A stretch of DNA of 64,000 nucleotides from an uncultured Helicobacteraceae bacterium (lineage in GTDB: Bacteria; Campylobacterota; Campylobacteria; Campylobacterales; Helicobacteraceae), in the NCBI GenBank assembly GCA_910578285.1, contig CAJTQL010000005.1, positions 1 to 64,000 of the forward strand. The letters run 5' to 3'. The notes below the pieces were generated by a model that had not been told where the DNA came from, ran no database searches, and saw nothing but the letters and a program-made list of their open reading frames with translations. The translations under genes were made by a program, and so were the position numbers. Positions within the stretch are counted from its first letter, which is position 1, and each line of letters begins with the position of its first letter. This document shows, one piece after another, positions 35,305 to 45,006 of the stretch.

Positions 35305-36521
35305 TTGGCAGAGCTTGAAAATGACTTCAAGCAAAGCGGGGGTGAATGGAGAGAGTTTAGAATTGGAGAGTTATTTGAAGTTGCGACACCAAAGAAAAGA
35401 TTTGATGTAAATAAAATTCAATTTGGTGGTGCTTATGCTTATGTTGCGAGAGGAAGAGAAAACAATGGAATTCGTGGATATATTGATGAAGATTTAGAAT
35501 TTCTTAATCCAGCCAATACTATAAGTTTTGGGCAGGACACTGCAACAATGTTTTATCAAACGCAACCTTATTTTACAGGTGATAAAATTAAAATTTTTTC
35601 ATTCAAAAAAGGAGTATTAAATAGATACAATGCAAATTTTCTTATTGCAAGTATGCAAAAAGCTTTTTCTAACTTTAGTTGGGGTAGCACTTCTTTTAAG
35701 GTTGAAGCCTTAAAAAATGTGGTAATCTTTTTACCTGTTTATGAAAACAACATAATCGCTTTTGATTATATGGAATCTTATATCCAAGAGCTTGAACGAG
35801 AGAGAATCCAAGAGCTTGAAGTTTACTTAAGCGTTGCAGGATTCAAGGATACAAAGTTAAATGACAAAGAAAAGGAAGCACTACAAATCTTTACTGATTC
35901 TAGCAAAAGTGGGGGGGGGGGGCAACTAGTAGCATAAAATGGAGAGAGTTTAAGATTGGAGAACTTTTTGAATATATTCAACAAGGTGCAAGACTTAAGA
36001 AAGATGACCACATCAAAGGAAACTTGCCTTTTGTGATGGCTGGAATAATAGATTCTGGCATTTCTGGATTTATAGGAAATAAAGTAAAAATCTTTAACAA
36101 TGCCATTACTATTGATATATTTGGAAATGTCTTTTATAGGAATTATCCATTTGGAGCATCAGATGATGTTGGGGTATTTTGGAATACAAACAATCCATTT
36201 TCTGAAAATGTTATGCTATTTTTATCTGTTAGCCTACAAAAAGCACTGAATGGCAAATTTGACTACGGAAATAAATTAAGGGCTTCTAAGACACATAATA
36301 TTGGGATATTTCTCCCCACATATCATATTCATTACAAAAATAGAGAATCTAATCATTCCGACATACCAAATTGTCACAAAACTAAAACCAGCTACATTGC
36401 TTTTGATTTTATGGAAAATTTCATTGGGGCAATAGAAAAAATAACGATTGAAAATGTTGCCCTTTGGAGTCAAAAAAGGCTTGAAGCCACACGACACATT
36501 GTCGAAAATCCAAGGAATTAG
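35305..36521 (+). CDS. Two-domain specificity subunit, phase-variable, OFF
   Basis: HsdS-like DNA recognition subunit. The first target domain (WREFRIGELFEV to a coiled coil with DYMESYIQELERERIQELE) is followed by a G12 tract. The second domain (IKWREFKIGELFEYI to DFMENFIGAIEK) is in a different frame. With 12 G the protein ends GGGGQLVA* after about 210 residues. With 13 or 10 G both halves join into about 405 residues. The repeated WREF-IGELFE shows two related TRDs. The start is uncertain: no ATG is present, and TTG at 35305 lies eight bases after the upstream stop. An active truncated S with one TRD that dimerises is also possible. Confidence 0.85.
35911..35922 (+). repeat. Poly-G tract (12) switching the specificity gene
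   Basis: Twelve consecutive G within codons for glycine between the two target recognition domains. Slipped-strand mispairing at G tracts of this length is the common phase-switch mechanism in Helicobacter and Campylobacter. Adding one G or removing two restores the downstream frame. Confidence 0.9.
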
Positions 36522-36568
36522 CAATTTTTGGCTATTTTTATGCTATCATAACTCAAAAAGAGCATTCC

Positions 36569-37042
36569 ATGCAACAGAATACAATGCCGCCACTCACGCC
36601 CGATGAGGAACAAAAGCTCGAGGAACTCTGCGCAATGTCGTTTGACTTTGCGCGCCAAAATGATGCACAATCGCTCGCGATTCTGCTTCAAAATGGGCTC
36701 AATCCCAACCTAAGCAATCATCGCGGCGATAGCCTCATCATGCTTGCGAGCTATCACAATAGCATCGATTGCGTACGGCTGCTGCTGTCTCACAATGCCG
36801 ATGTCGACAAGCCAAACGACAAGAATCTCACGCCGCTTGTGGGCGTTTGTTTCAAGGGTTATATCGAGGTTGCAAAACTTTTGCTGCAAGCCGGAGCAAA
36901 TCCCGATAAGCCCAATGCAATGGGGCTAACGCCTGTGGATTTTGCTGTGATGTTTCGGCGCAAAGAGATTTTGGAACTATTGCAAACAACATCGCAAAAA
37001 AAGCTTGGCTTTTTCAAAAAATTATGGTTACGATTCTGCTAG
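36569..37042 (+). CDS. Ankyrin-repeat protein, likely haem-catalase partner
   Basis: 157 residues with three to four ankyrin repeats (GDSLIMLASYHNS, NLTPLVGVCFKGY, GLTPVDFAVMF). It closely resembles the Campylobacter ankyrin protein encoded beside katA (Cj1386), which helps deliver haem to catalase. Here katA is 6.4 kb away, beyond an iron/haem-type uptake operon. No signal peptide, so cytoplasmic. The tail KLGFFKKLWLRF is basic and amphipathic. It converges with the ABC ATPase gene, only four bases between stops. Confidence 0.8.
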   Translation: MQQNTMPPLTPDEEQKLEELCAMSFDFARQNDAQSLAILLQNGLNPNLSNHRGDSLIMLASYHNSIDCVRLLLSHNADVDKPNDKNLTPLVGVCFKGYIEVAKLLLQAGANPDKPNAMGLTPVDFAVMFRRKEILELLQTTSQKKLGFFKKLWLRFC

Positions 37043-37046
37043 GATT

Positions 37047-37787
37047 CTACACACCTGCAAGATAATCAAAAAATTCTTCCTCGACCTCAAAACTCCTGCC
37101 CAGCTGCATACGATTGATAAGGCTTTTGTCTCCTAAAACATGTGGCTTTTGCCTGTGCATTATCAACACCTTATCTGCAAGCTTTTGTGCATTTTGTGGA
37201 TAATGCGTATTGATAATAATCCCTTTACCCTGCTCCTTGAGACTATGCAACGTCTGTAAAACGCGATGACTATTTTTAAAATCGAGATTTGATTCGGGTT
37301 CATCAAGGATAATTAATAGGGGACGTTTCACAAGAGCGCGAGCAAAAATGACCATTTGTAATTCGCCACCACTTAGGCAATCGCATGGTTGGTTGTGCAA
37401 ATGGAAGATTCCCATTTTATCTAATATCTCTTTTGCACGTTCGATATGTTCCTTTTTAGGACAAACTCGCACCGATGGATTACAACCCAACAGCACCATG
37501 TCCAAAACACTCAAGCCGATGTTGAGATTTTTTGCCTGCGGGATATAGGCAATCTTTGAAAAAAGTTCCTTGTTCGACATGTGCGAGACAGAACGATTTT
37601 CCAAATAACTCTTGCCGCTTGTCCATTGCAAAAGCCCCATGCAACATTGAATCAATGTGGTTTTTCCAACACCATTACAACCCAACACGGCAAGAATCTC
37701 TCCATGCAAAACCTCGAAAGTCATCTTTTCAAATATCAACCGATTTCCGCGATAAAACGTGCCATCTAAAACCTTAAAACATGTCAT
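37047..37787 (-). CDS. ABC transporter ATPase, FecE/iron-siderophore type
   Basis: 246 residues with Walker A GCNGVGKTT, signature CLSGGELQMV and Walker B LLIILDEPESNLD. It energises uptake through the FecD-like permease, whose gene overlaps it by four bases (ATGA). Last gene of the six-gene uptake operon 43114-37047. Substrate is inferred as iron chelate, haem or another metal complex. Confidence 0.9.
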   Translation of the reverse strand: MTCFKVLDGTFYRGNRLIFEKMTFEVLHGEILAVLGCNGVGKTTLIQCCMGLLQWTSGKSYLENRSVSHMSNKELFSKIAYIPQAKNLNIGLSVLDMVLLGCNPSVRVCPKKEHIERAKEILDKMGIFHLHNQPCDCLSGGELQMVIFARALVKRPLLIILDEPESNLDFKNSHRVLQTLHSLKEQGKGIIINTHYPQNAQKLADKVLIMHRQKPHVLGDKSLINRMQLGRSFEVEEEFFDYLAGV

Positions 37788-38767
37788 AATTTAATACCTC
37801 CTTTGGAACGATAGAGAATGAGCACAAAAATCAATGCGCCGATAATGGAGCTTAGGATAGAAAGCGGAATTTCTTCGGCACTTATGCTGCGACTCATTGT
37901 GTCGATGAGGAGCATAAAAATTGCGCCAACAAAGAGGCTAAGGGGCATTACAGAAGCCGTATTGCTCCCATAGAGAATCCTTGCAAGATGAGGGATAATA
38001 AGCCCGACCCAACCAACGATTCCGCAAATACTCACCACGCATGCAACAATCAAAGTTGAAGCAAAAATAAACAGAAGACGAATCCTTGCAACATTAAGCC
38101 CAAGACTTCGTGCCTCAAAGTCATCAAGCATTAAAAGATTGTGCTTCCAACGATAGACAAACAGCACCAATGCACCCAAAAACATGCCTGCACAACAAAA
38201 GAGGCATTGTGTCAAGTCGCTGACCGTGAGTGAACCTAGAAGCCAATAGGTGATAGTTGGCAAAGAATCTTGCGGGTCAGCAAGATATTTAAGCAAGGAA
38301 ATTAGGCTTTGGAACAAGGCGGAAATGATAATCCCGCCTAAGATTATCATCATTCTATTACTTGAATCGCGAGCAATAAAAAGTGTCAGTACGAGTGTTA
38401 GGATTCCAAATACAAATGCAAAGATCGTGAGGGAATAGATACTAAGCCCCAAAAGCAATGCCAAAGCCGCGCCAAAACCTGCTCCACTCGCAACACCCAA
38501 AATATCGGGCGAAGCAAGAGGATTGCGAAAAATTGCCTGAAACGATGCGCCCGCAATTCCTAAAGATGCGCCTACAAAAATGGCAAGAATGACGCGTGGG
38601 AGGCGCACATTTAAAATAATATAGGCAAGATTATCTTCAAGAACATCACCTTGAATTGTTTTTAGAAGAATCCCAAATATTTCTGCATAACTAATTGCAT
38701 ACCTTCCAAGTCCAAGCACCCAAAATCCTAATGCAATTAGGATTATCAAACAAACTAAATAGCGCAT
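37784..38767 (-). CDS. ABC transporter permease, FecCD family
   Basis: 327 residues, about nine to ten membrane helices. Typical BtuC/FecD segments include LRLPRVILAIFVGASLGIAGASFQAIFRNPLA (split here as LPRVILAIFVGASL and GASFQAIFRNPLA), FVGLIIPH-like VGLIIPHLAR, and PLSILSSIIGALIFVLIL. Its start overlaps the receptor stop as TAATG. One permease gene only, so it should work as a homodimer with two ATPase copies. Confidence 0.9.
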   Translation of the reverse strand: MRYLVCLIILIALGFWVLGLGRYAISYAEIFGILLKTIQGDVLEDNLAYIILNVRLPRVILAIFVGASLGIAGASFQAIFRNPLASPDILGVASGAGFGAALALLLGLSIYSLTIFAFVFGILTLVLTLFIARDSSNRMMIILGGIIISALFQSLISLLKYLADPQDSLPTITYWLLGSLTVSDLTQCLFCCAGMFLGALVLFVYRWKHNLLMLDDFEARSLGLNVARIRLLFIFASTLIVACVVSICGIVGWVGLIIPHLARILYGSNTASVMPLSLFVGAIFMLLIDTMSRSISAEEIPLSILSSIIGALIFVLILYRSKGGIKL

Positions 38768-40845
38768 TAGTAATTATAAACAAACTTCACAAACCCATTG
38801 ATTCCGGGTTCAAGAAGTGGATTTGTCAATGCTTGTGCATAGCGAATATTCTCTTGTGTAGCAGGGTTGCGCCCTTTTTGATTAAATAGGTTTTCAACAC
38901 CAACAATCATATCCATATCCTTAAGACTAGAGTTAAAATATCCTAGATGAAATGCGAAGTTGACATCACTCATTGTATAAGATGATGTCTTTCTTTCCTG
39001 TGTGGCATCAATCCTTGTTTTGCCTTGATAATATCTTTGAATCCATTTTGCGCTTCCAAATGGGAGATGATAGGCAAATTGGATTCTACCTGTAAAAGGT
39101 GAGATATAACTTAGCGGACAATTTGCGGTTTTATTCTGCCCATAGGTATACGCCCCGCTCAATCCAAGCTCTATATCATAGAATCGATGCTTACTTTCAA
39201 GCTCAATTCCTTGCACATAAGCTTCCCCAACATTTTGCGATTGGGTTTTTCCATTTGTTAAAAGAACACTTTGAATCATATCTGTATAATTTGTGCGATA
39301 AAAAACCAAAGAAGCATAATGGTTTTTATCATGGATTCTCCCGCCTATTTCATACGTTTGTGCCGTTTCAGATTTTAAATCCAGATTTGCCTCTGTTGTT
39401 GCATTTGGAAACATACCACTTGTCCCCGGAGAAAGAAAGCTTTGCGCTGCATTTGCCACAAAAGAAAAACGATTGTTAATAAAATATGTCGCACCAACAC
39501 TCCCTGTAAATGCACCCGTTATTTTATCAGAATTTGAATCAAGAAAACGGGTGATTTCACCTGTGGAATCTGCATCTTCAACGCTTGAATGTTTATCACC
39601 AATTTTGATGATGATATGATCATATCTCAATGCGCCCGATAAGATAAGACTTTTGGTAATAGCATAATCATCTTTAATGTAGGGTGCGATTTCGATTTGC
39701 ATTGTATCGCGCGAGTTTTTTAACACTCTCGGATTTGGAGTGAGATATTCATCTGTCAATGGTTTTGGGCTAATGGCACTATCAATATTGAGACCATAAC
39801 TTAGCTCATGTCCAGAGATATTTTTATCAAAATGAATGCGCCCACCAGCACTATATGTATCATACACTTTTCTATGATAATACGAACCACCAATTGCAAG
39901 TGTATCCACCCAAATATCGGTATTATATCGCCGTAAATAAGCAAAAGTATCTATCTTATCAGCAAAACCTATATCATAAATTTCTACACCCGCTCGAAGA
40001 TAATGCTCTGTGAGTGGATCTTCTTTCATGTGTGCATCATACGATGTCCCGGGGCGGTTAAAGACAGAGGCTGCGTCATGGGAGCTTGCGCTCTGAAATC
40101 GACCCTGCGCATAATAGCGCACTTTCCCTTTTGTGTAGCCAATATTAAAGTCTGCGCCATAACTTTGGTAATGCGAATCGGGAGCAACACCTTCAGGAGT
40201 GCGAAAATTTGACGCATTGCGCCCATGTGCGCCTAGCAAAATATCCCAACCATCGCCCCCACCAATCAGTTCTGCCCTTCCTGCTGTGCCATAATTGACC
40301 GTGTTGTATTCCAAACTCCGCACACGTGCAGCTATGCTAAATAGTGCATTCACATCACCTCTAAATCGCCTTGTTTTGAAATTGACAACACCATTCATGG
40401 CACTTGAACCATAGATTGTCGAAGCAGCACCTCGAATGATTTCTATGCTATCGACAGCCATAGGGTCTATTAGGTTAAATTCAAGCGTGCTACGTCCACG
40501 CACCTTGACGCCATCAATGGCGATAATCGAACGTGTATTGTTAGAATTCATACCCCGAATGCTAATCTGCCCACCTAAACCACTTGTGCGCGCATAGACA
40601 ATACCCGGCACACTTTCAAGTGCGGCTTGAATTCCTCCTGTGCCATTATTTGCCTCAAGCAATGCACGTCTATCAATCATGCTCACACTTTTTGTAGGTT
40701 GCTCTGCTTGGAATTCAGAAATATTCCACGAGATGTCATTCATATCAACAATATTTCCAGAAACAACAGATTTATCAAGAGTTTGTATCTCTTGAGCAAA
40801 AAGAAATATGGACGTAAGCCCACTCATTAGAACTATATTTTTCAT
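38767..40845 (-). CDS. TonB-dependent outer-membrane receptor
   Basis: 692 residues. A signal peptide (about 1-17), a plug domain with ALESVPGIVYARTSGLGGQISIRG-type motifs (VPGIVYAR, ISIRGMNSNNT), DSIEIIRGAASTIYGSSAMNGVVN, and a 22-strand-type barrel ending in aromatic FVKFVYNY. It imports a metal chelate or haem with TonB-ExbBD energy, which is encoded elsewhere. It follows the binding protein by nine bases. No haem-receptor FRAP/NPNL motif stands out, so siderophore, haem or nickel complexes all remain possible. Confidence 0.9.
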   Translation of the reverse strand: MKNIVLMSGLTSIFLFAQEIQTLDKSVVSGNIVDMNDISWNISEFQAEQPTKSVSMIDRRALLEANNGTGGIQAALESVPGIVYARTSGLGGQISIRGMNSNNTRSIIAIDGVKVRGRSTLEFNLIDPMAVDSIEIIRGAASTIYGSSAMNGVVNFKTRRFRGDVNALFSIAARVRSLEYNTVNYGTAGRAELIGGGDGWDILLGAHGRNASNFRTPEGVAPDSHYQSYGADFNIGYTKGKVRYYAQGRFQSASSHDAASVFNRPGTSYDAHMKEDPLTEHYLRAGVEIYDIGFADKIDTFAYLRRYNTDIWVDTLAIGGSYYHRKVYDTYSAGGRIHFDKNISGHELSYGLNIDSAISPKPLTDEYLTPNPRVLKNSRDTMQIEIAPYIKDDYAITKSLILSGALRYDHIIIKIGDKHSSVEDADSTGEITRFLDSNSDKITGAFTGSVGATYFINNRFSFVANAAQSFLSPGTSGMFPNATTEANLDLKSETAQTYEIGGRIHDKNHYASLVFYRTNYTDMIQSVLLTNGKTQSQNVGEAYVQGIELESKHRFYDIELGLSGAYTYGQNKTANCPLSYISPFTGRIQFAYHLPFGSAKWIQRYYQGKTRIDATQERKTSSYTMSDVNFAFHLGYFNSSLKDMDMIVGVENLFNQKGRNPATQENIRYAQALTNPLLEPGINGFVKFVYNY

Positions 40846-40854
40846 TCATTTCCT

Positions 40855-41826
40855 TTAATTTAAAATACCCGCTTTTGGGTTTGGGTTTAGAATCGCATTG
40901 ATATCTTCTTCGTTCAAATCAATTCCATAGAATTTCTTGCTGTGTTTTCTGTATATCTCTCCAATATCCATGTCCTTAAAGAGTTCAGGGTGATTCTTCT
41001 GTGCCATAAACAAAAGCACAGGACTAATGTCAAGACTTGGAGCAAAGGGACGATAGGTTGCAAGCGGGAGTTTATAAACACGTCCATTTTTCACAGCATC
41101 AATATTCTGCCATACTTTTGATTCTAGAATATCCGTTGGTAACAGCGGTGTAAAATTAGAAATATAGATAATCTCCGGATTCATACGATAGATTTCTTCC
41201 ATTCCCACTTCGCCGCTTTGCATATAGCCCAAAGCATTCTCTGCGCCGCTATATTGTAATAGATAATCTGCAAAGATTCCTGCGGCAATATTCTTATCCA
41301 TTCGATGAATTACAATGCCTTTAGGCTTTTTTGTGTCTTTTGTTGCTTCTAAAATCCTATCTTCTGTTTGGGTAATATCATTAATGATGTCCCTATTTTT
41401 TTGCTCAATCGGAAAATAGGGCGCGAGACTATCGAGCCAATGTTGCAAGACTTTTTTGGAATTATGCTTGTCCACATTTGTCGTGAGCTTCACCGTGCGC
41501 GCTCCCGCGTTTTCTAATCCATTGCAAATCTTGATATTTGATTTTGGGCAGATATAGAGATCTGCCTTGAGGCTTAGGAGTTCTTCGAAATTCTCGCTAT
41601 TGCCTACTTTTGCTTCTTTATACTGCGGGGCATATTTGTTTGAAAGAGAATGTTCCATTGCGTTATAAGACGCCTTGGGGATATAGATAAGCTCTGCGTC
41701 CGTCCAAAAAGCAAGCACAGACGTGAGTGGCCAAAGCCCAATCACGGCAACTTTTTGCGCCGCATGCAAAGGCAAAGCCACCAAACAAACCAGGAAAAAT
41801 ACGCGCAAGATGTTTGTTTTTAGCAT
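40855..41826 (-). CDS. Periplasmic metal-complex binding protein
   Basis: 323 residues, signal peptide about 1-22 (ending HAAQ). The class III binding-protein fold is indicated by DLYICPKSN early and NPEIIYISNF in the middle (the NPDLV-type motif) and a long linking helix. AAAGGAGAG precedes the ATG. It overlaps the upstream gene by seven bases. It delivers the ligand taken up by the TonB receptor to the FecD-like permease. Confidence 0.87.
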   Translation of the reverse strand: MLKTNILRVFFLVCLVALPLHAAQKVAVIGLWPLTSVLAFWTDAELIYIPKASYNAMEHSLSNKYAPQYKEAKVGNSENFEELLSLKADLYICPKSNIKICNGLENAGARTVKLTTNVDKHNSKKVLQHWLDSLAPYFPIEQKNRDIINDITQTEDRILEATKDTKKPKGIVIHRMDKNIAAGIFADYLLQYSGAENALGYMQSGEVGMEEIYRMNPEIIYISNFTPLLPTDILESKVWQNIDAVKNGRVYKLPLATYRPFAPSLDISPVLLFMAQKNHPELFKDMDIGEIYRKHSKKFYGIDLNEEDINAILNPNPKAGILN

Positions 41827-42443
41827 GGTCTCTCCTTTCTAATATCCGCTTCCACCCATCGCATAAACTTTTCCAAAAATGGAATCGTTGTGGGCATAAA
41901 CCCCTGCCCGATATGAAAATCTGGGTCAAGCGAGGTGATATACATCGTTCCTTTGAAATGGCAGCTATCCTTATACATAATATTGCGTCCAATCTCATCA
42001 ACCAAGATTCTCTCGCAACCTTCATCAACATCATAGACACCATGATAATGCCATTTGCATTCTTGAAGGCTCAAAAAATTCCATATCTCATTGCTCTCAT
42101 CGAACGCATAAAGAGGTAAATCCGCTCCTTCATGAATCCACCACCAAAAATTCACCTCACTTTCACTAAAACATACAAATGGTAGATAGGGTTCGAGCAC
42201 CTCACCAAAAGAAACGATATTGCCACCATTGCTAAGATAATCCTCAAATTTTTGCGCATTTTGCATGAGAAATTCGAGATTGAGGCGCGAAGCAATCACG
42301 ACACAATCAAATCCTGAAAGATCGGTTTGATGTAACTTTGGGAGATAGATTTTCTCATCAAAAAGCAGCGCGAACTTTCCATTCACCGCACTAAAAAGCC
42401 CCTCGTGATAACATGAACCACCTGTAATAATTGCCTTTTTCAT
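41820..42443 (-). CDS. GATase-like protein in the uptake operon, copy 2
   Basis: 207 residues, cytoplasmic. Alternating strands and helices (KAIITGGSCYHEG, FDCVVIASRLN, FEDYLSNGGNIVSFGE) suggest a class I glutamine-amidotransferase-like or ThuA-like fold, but no catalytic Cys-His pair is obvious. It begins by ATGA overlap with the preceding gene, which has the same plan. Many Trp and Tyr residues (FWWWIHEG) could line a ligand pocket. Perhaps it processes the imported complex. Function unknown. Confidence 0.7.
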   Translation of the reverse strand: MKKAIITGGSCYHEGLFSAVNGKFALLFDEKIYLPKLHQTDLSGFDCVVIASRLNLEFLMQNAQKFEDYLSNGGNIVSFGEVLEPYLPFVCFSESEVNFWWWIHEGADLPLYAFDESNEIWNFLSLQECKWHYHGVYDVDEGCERILVDEIGRNIMYKDSCHFKGTMYITSLDPDFHIGQGFMPTTIPFLEKFMRWVEADIRKERPC

Positions 42444-43114
42444 TCCTTCTCCTTCAAAACTTTTGCAATCCATAACATGAGATTGAGCCCCATGCGTTTT
42501 GCTGTGCTACTTTCATATAATCCATAGCCCAATAAGTCCGCTCCTGCTGTGCAGACTATCACACCTTTTGTGCTCTGTCTATCGATATAGGCAACGCATT
42601 GTCCATCGCTATCTTTCAAAAAAACACATGCATTGGGGGGCGGTAGAAAATAGCCACGACTAAAGAACCCCTTGACACCGCGCCGATAATTGATGTCATA
42701 ATCCTTCACGCCATGCGTAATTTCATGTCCACATGTGCGCACTTCGCGCATGCGAATCGGCGTTTGACTCGCGATATAGAGCGAATTGCCCGCGAGCCAT
42801 TCTTTGCAATTCTGCGTGAAACTCAAAAGGATTCCACCCTTTTCCAAAAAAGCCGCGATTTTCTCGCGATTCTCATAAAGCAGAATCTCATCTATGCCCA
42901 TTGGCACAAGCGCAACTTGGCAATCGAATAAATCATTTTTTGCCCCTGCTAGCGCATCATACGCATTGATTTTGCGAATCGTTTCTCGATAGAAACTTTT
43001 GCATGTGCCATTGCTCATAATCGACCTGCCTTGTGTATCGAGCTGTACGATACCACCACGTGATTGGAGATATGCAAAACAATCCCCTATCCTCTTATAA
43101 TCCAACATTTCCAT
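42440..43114 (-). CDS. GATase-like protein in the uptake operon, copy 1
   Basis: 224 residues, first gene of the six-gene operon. VALVPMGIDEILL, IAAFLEKGGILLSFTQNC and GVIVCTAGADLLGYG resemble the same flavodoxin/GATase-like fold as the next gene. No active site recognised. GGAG lies five bases before the ATG, and a palindromic operator candidate lies at 43138-43151. Probably iron-regulated with the rest of the operon. Confidence 0.7.
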   Translation of the reverse strand: MEMLDYKRIGDCFAYLQSRGGIVQLDTQGRSIMSNGTCKSFYRETIRKINAYDALAGAKNDLFDCQVALVPMGIDEILLYENREKIAAFLEKGGILLSFTQNCKEWLAGNSLYIASQTPIRMREVRTCGHEITHGVKDYDINYRRGVKGFFSRGYFLPPPNACVFLKDSDGQCVAYIDRQSTKGVIVCTAGADLLGYGLYESSTAKRMGLNLMLWIAKVLKEKE

Positions 43115-43137
43115 AGAAACTCCAAAATAAATCTAGT

Positions 43138-43151
43138 TATCATAATTGATA
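43138..43151 (-). promoter_or_regulatory. Palindromic operator candidate (Fur- or NikR-like)
   Basis: TATCA-TAAT-TGATA, a perfect 14-base dyad, 24 bases before the first gene of the uptake operon, in a very AT-rich stretch that also contains TATGAT as a possible -10 on the minus strand. AT-rich dyads here are typical of Fur-regulated metal uptake genes; a nickel regulator is an alternative. The rest of 43115-43435 has no gene. A seven-base inverted repeat (TAGGAAT/ATTCCTA, 43417-43438) overlaps the katA stop without a T run. Confidence 0.5.
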
Positions 43152-43435
43152 TTATTCCACAAAAAACTTTTTTATAGCTTAAAATATAAATAGGACTTAT
43201 TTTTACTATATTTTTATAATAATGTAACCACGTGTAGTCTGCATGTCTGCAATGATGAAGAAAATGGGAGTTTTTTTAGTTGAGTTTGGGCGGCACAATC
43301 AAGGCAAGTAGCAACTATAACACAAAATCTTGCCCCTATTGCACCGCAAACGCAAGCAATCGATGTCTCTAGCTTCTCATAGATTGCTGCGTCTTATCAT
43401 AAAATGCGTCTCGGAATAGGAATGAGCTACAATTC

Positions 43436-44869
43436 CTAGAGAACGAGCTCGGCAACCCGCTTGCCATACGCTGGGTCAGCCTTGCTAAAATGCTCGATTT
43501 GTCGCTTTTTAATCTCTGTTGGCACGCCTTCCATTGCGTCCTTGATATTTTGGCACAACGCTTCTTTTTGCTCCGCGCTCATTAAGCGATACAAATCCCC
43601 AGCTTGCACGAAGTAGTCGTCCTCTGTATCGCGGTGATTGTATCTATCCGCCACATCGCCGCCGTCTGTGCGCAATGCAGGCTCAAGCGCGTTAGAATCC
43701 TCCGCATAGTCATTATAAAAGCTTGGCTGATAATTGCGTGCACCACCAAATGCGCCTTGCTGCATGAATCCATCGCGATGCGTGTTGCTTATGGGCGCAA
43801 TCGGTGCATTGACAGGGAGCTGCGTATGATTCACTCCCAAACGATAACGTTGCGTATCCCCATAGCTAAAAAGCCTGCCTTGCAACATTTTATCGGGGCT
43901 ATATCCCACTCCGGGAACGATGTTTGCAGGATTAAATGCCGCTTGCTCGACTTCGGCAAAATAGTTTTGCGGATTCTTGTTGAGCTCCAAAATCCCTACT
44001 TCGATGAGTGGGTAATCTTTATGACTCCAGACTTTTGTCAAATCAAAAGGATTGAATCGATATTTTGGCGCATCGCTTTCGGGCATAATCTGCACACAGA
44101 ATCGCCACTTGGGATAATTCCCTTTTTCGATATTCTCGAACAAATCGCGCTGATGACTCTCTCTGTCGTTTGCGACAATAGCTGCCGCTTCTTTGTTTGT
44201 GAGGTTGTGGATTCCCTGCAATGATTTGAAATGAAACTTCACCCAAAAACGTTCATTTTTCGCATTGATAAAACTATATGTGTGGCTTCCAAACCCATGC
44301 ATTTCGCGGTAACTGCGTGGAATCCCGCGGTCGCTCATAAGAATCGTTACTTGGTGCACACTCTCGGGGTGCAAGCTCCAAAAATCCCATGCCGCCGTAT
44401 TGCTACGCAAATTGGTCTTGGGGTCGCGCTTTTGTGTATGGATAAAATCAGGGAATTTCACAGCGTCTTTGATAAAAAAGACAGGTGTGTTGTTGCCCAC
44501 AATGTCCCAATTGCCCTCATTTGTATAGAGTTTGAGCGCAAACCCACGCACATCGCGCTCGGCGTCTGCTGCACCTCTCTCGCCTGCAACGGTTGAAAAG
44601 CGCAAAAATGCTTTTGTCTTCTTGCCAACTTTGCTAAAAATCTCCGCCTTTGAATACTGCGTGATGTCGTTGGTGATTGTCAGCTCGCCATACGCCGCGC
44701 TGCCTTTGGCATGCACGACTCTTTCAGGGATTCTCTCGCGGTCAAAATGCGCGAGTTTTTCAAGCAACCATGTATCTTGCAAAAGCGTTGGTCCTCGTCT
44801 ACCTGCTGTCATCGAGTTTTGGTTATCGCCAATAGGTGTACCTGTGGCAGTTGTAAATGTTTGAGCCAT
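43436..44869 (-). CDS. katA: Catalase KatA
   Basis: 477-residue small-subunit haem catalase that splits hydrogen peroxide. Distal His is H53 in RVVHAKGSAAYG, distal Asn is in IVGNNTPVFF (126-127), and the proximal Tyr is in RLFSYGDTQRYRLG near 335. AGGAG precedes the ATG. Monocistronic with its own AT-rich promoter. In this group katA is normally controlled by PerR or Fur and needs an ankyrin partner, found here at 36569. Confidence 0.96.
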   Translation of the reverse strand: MAQTFTTATGTPIGDNQNSMTAGRRGPTLLQDTWLLEKLAHFDRERIPERVVHAKGSAAYGELTITNDITQYSKAEIFSKVGKKTKAFLRFSTVAGERGAADAERDVRGFALKLYTNEGNWDIVGNNTPVFFIKDAVKFPDFIHTQKRDPKTNLRSNTAAWDFWSLHPESVHQVTILMSDRGIPRSYREMHGFGSHTYSFINAKNERFWVKFHFKSLQGIHNLTNKEAAAIVANDRESHQRDLFENIEKGNYPKWRFCVQIMPESDAPKYRFNPFDLTKVWSHKDYPLIEVGILELNKNPQNYFAEVEQAAFNPANIVPGVGYSPDKMLQGRLFSYGDTQRYRLGVNHTQLPVNAPIAPISNTHRDGFMQQGAFGGARNYQPSFYNDYAEDSNALEPALRTDGGDVADRYNHRDTEDDYFVQAGDLYRLMSAEQKEALCQNIKDAMEGVPTEIKKRQIEHFSKADPAYGKRVAELVL

Positions 44870-44901
44870 GTTGTTTCTCCTTGTTTTAAAATAGAAATTT
44901 T

Positions 44902-44907
44902 ATTATA
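44902..44907 (-). promoter_or_regulatory. katA -10 box within an AT-rich dyad
   Basis: On the minus strand TATAAT lies 33 bases before the katA start. The surrounding bases have AATTTTAT and ATAAAATT as inverted arms about 38 bases apart end to end, a possible PerR/Fur binding region. The overlap with the -10 would fit repression. Confidence 0.5.
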
Positions 44908-45006
44908 TCATAAAAGTTATTAATTATAAAATTTTCTCATTTACTTTGGGTATTTGCTTTTGAAATCTTTCGAATGGCAGATAGCAAATTAAATACGATT
45001 CCAATC

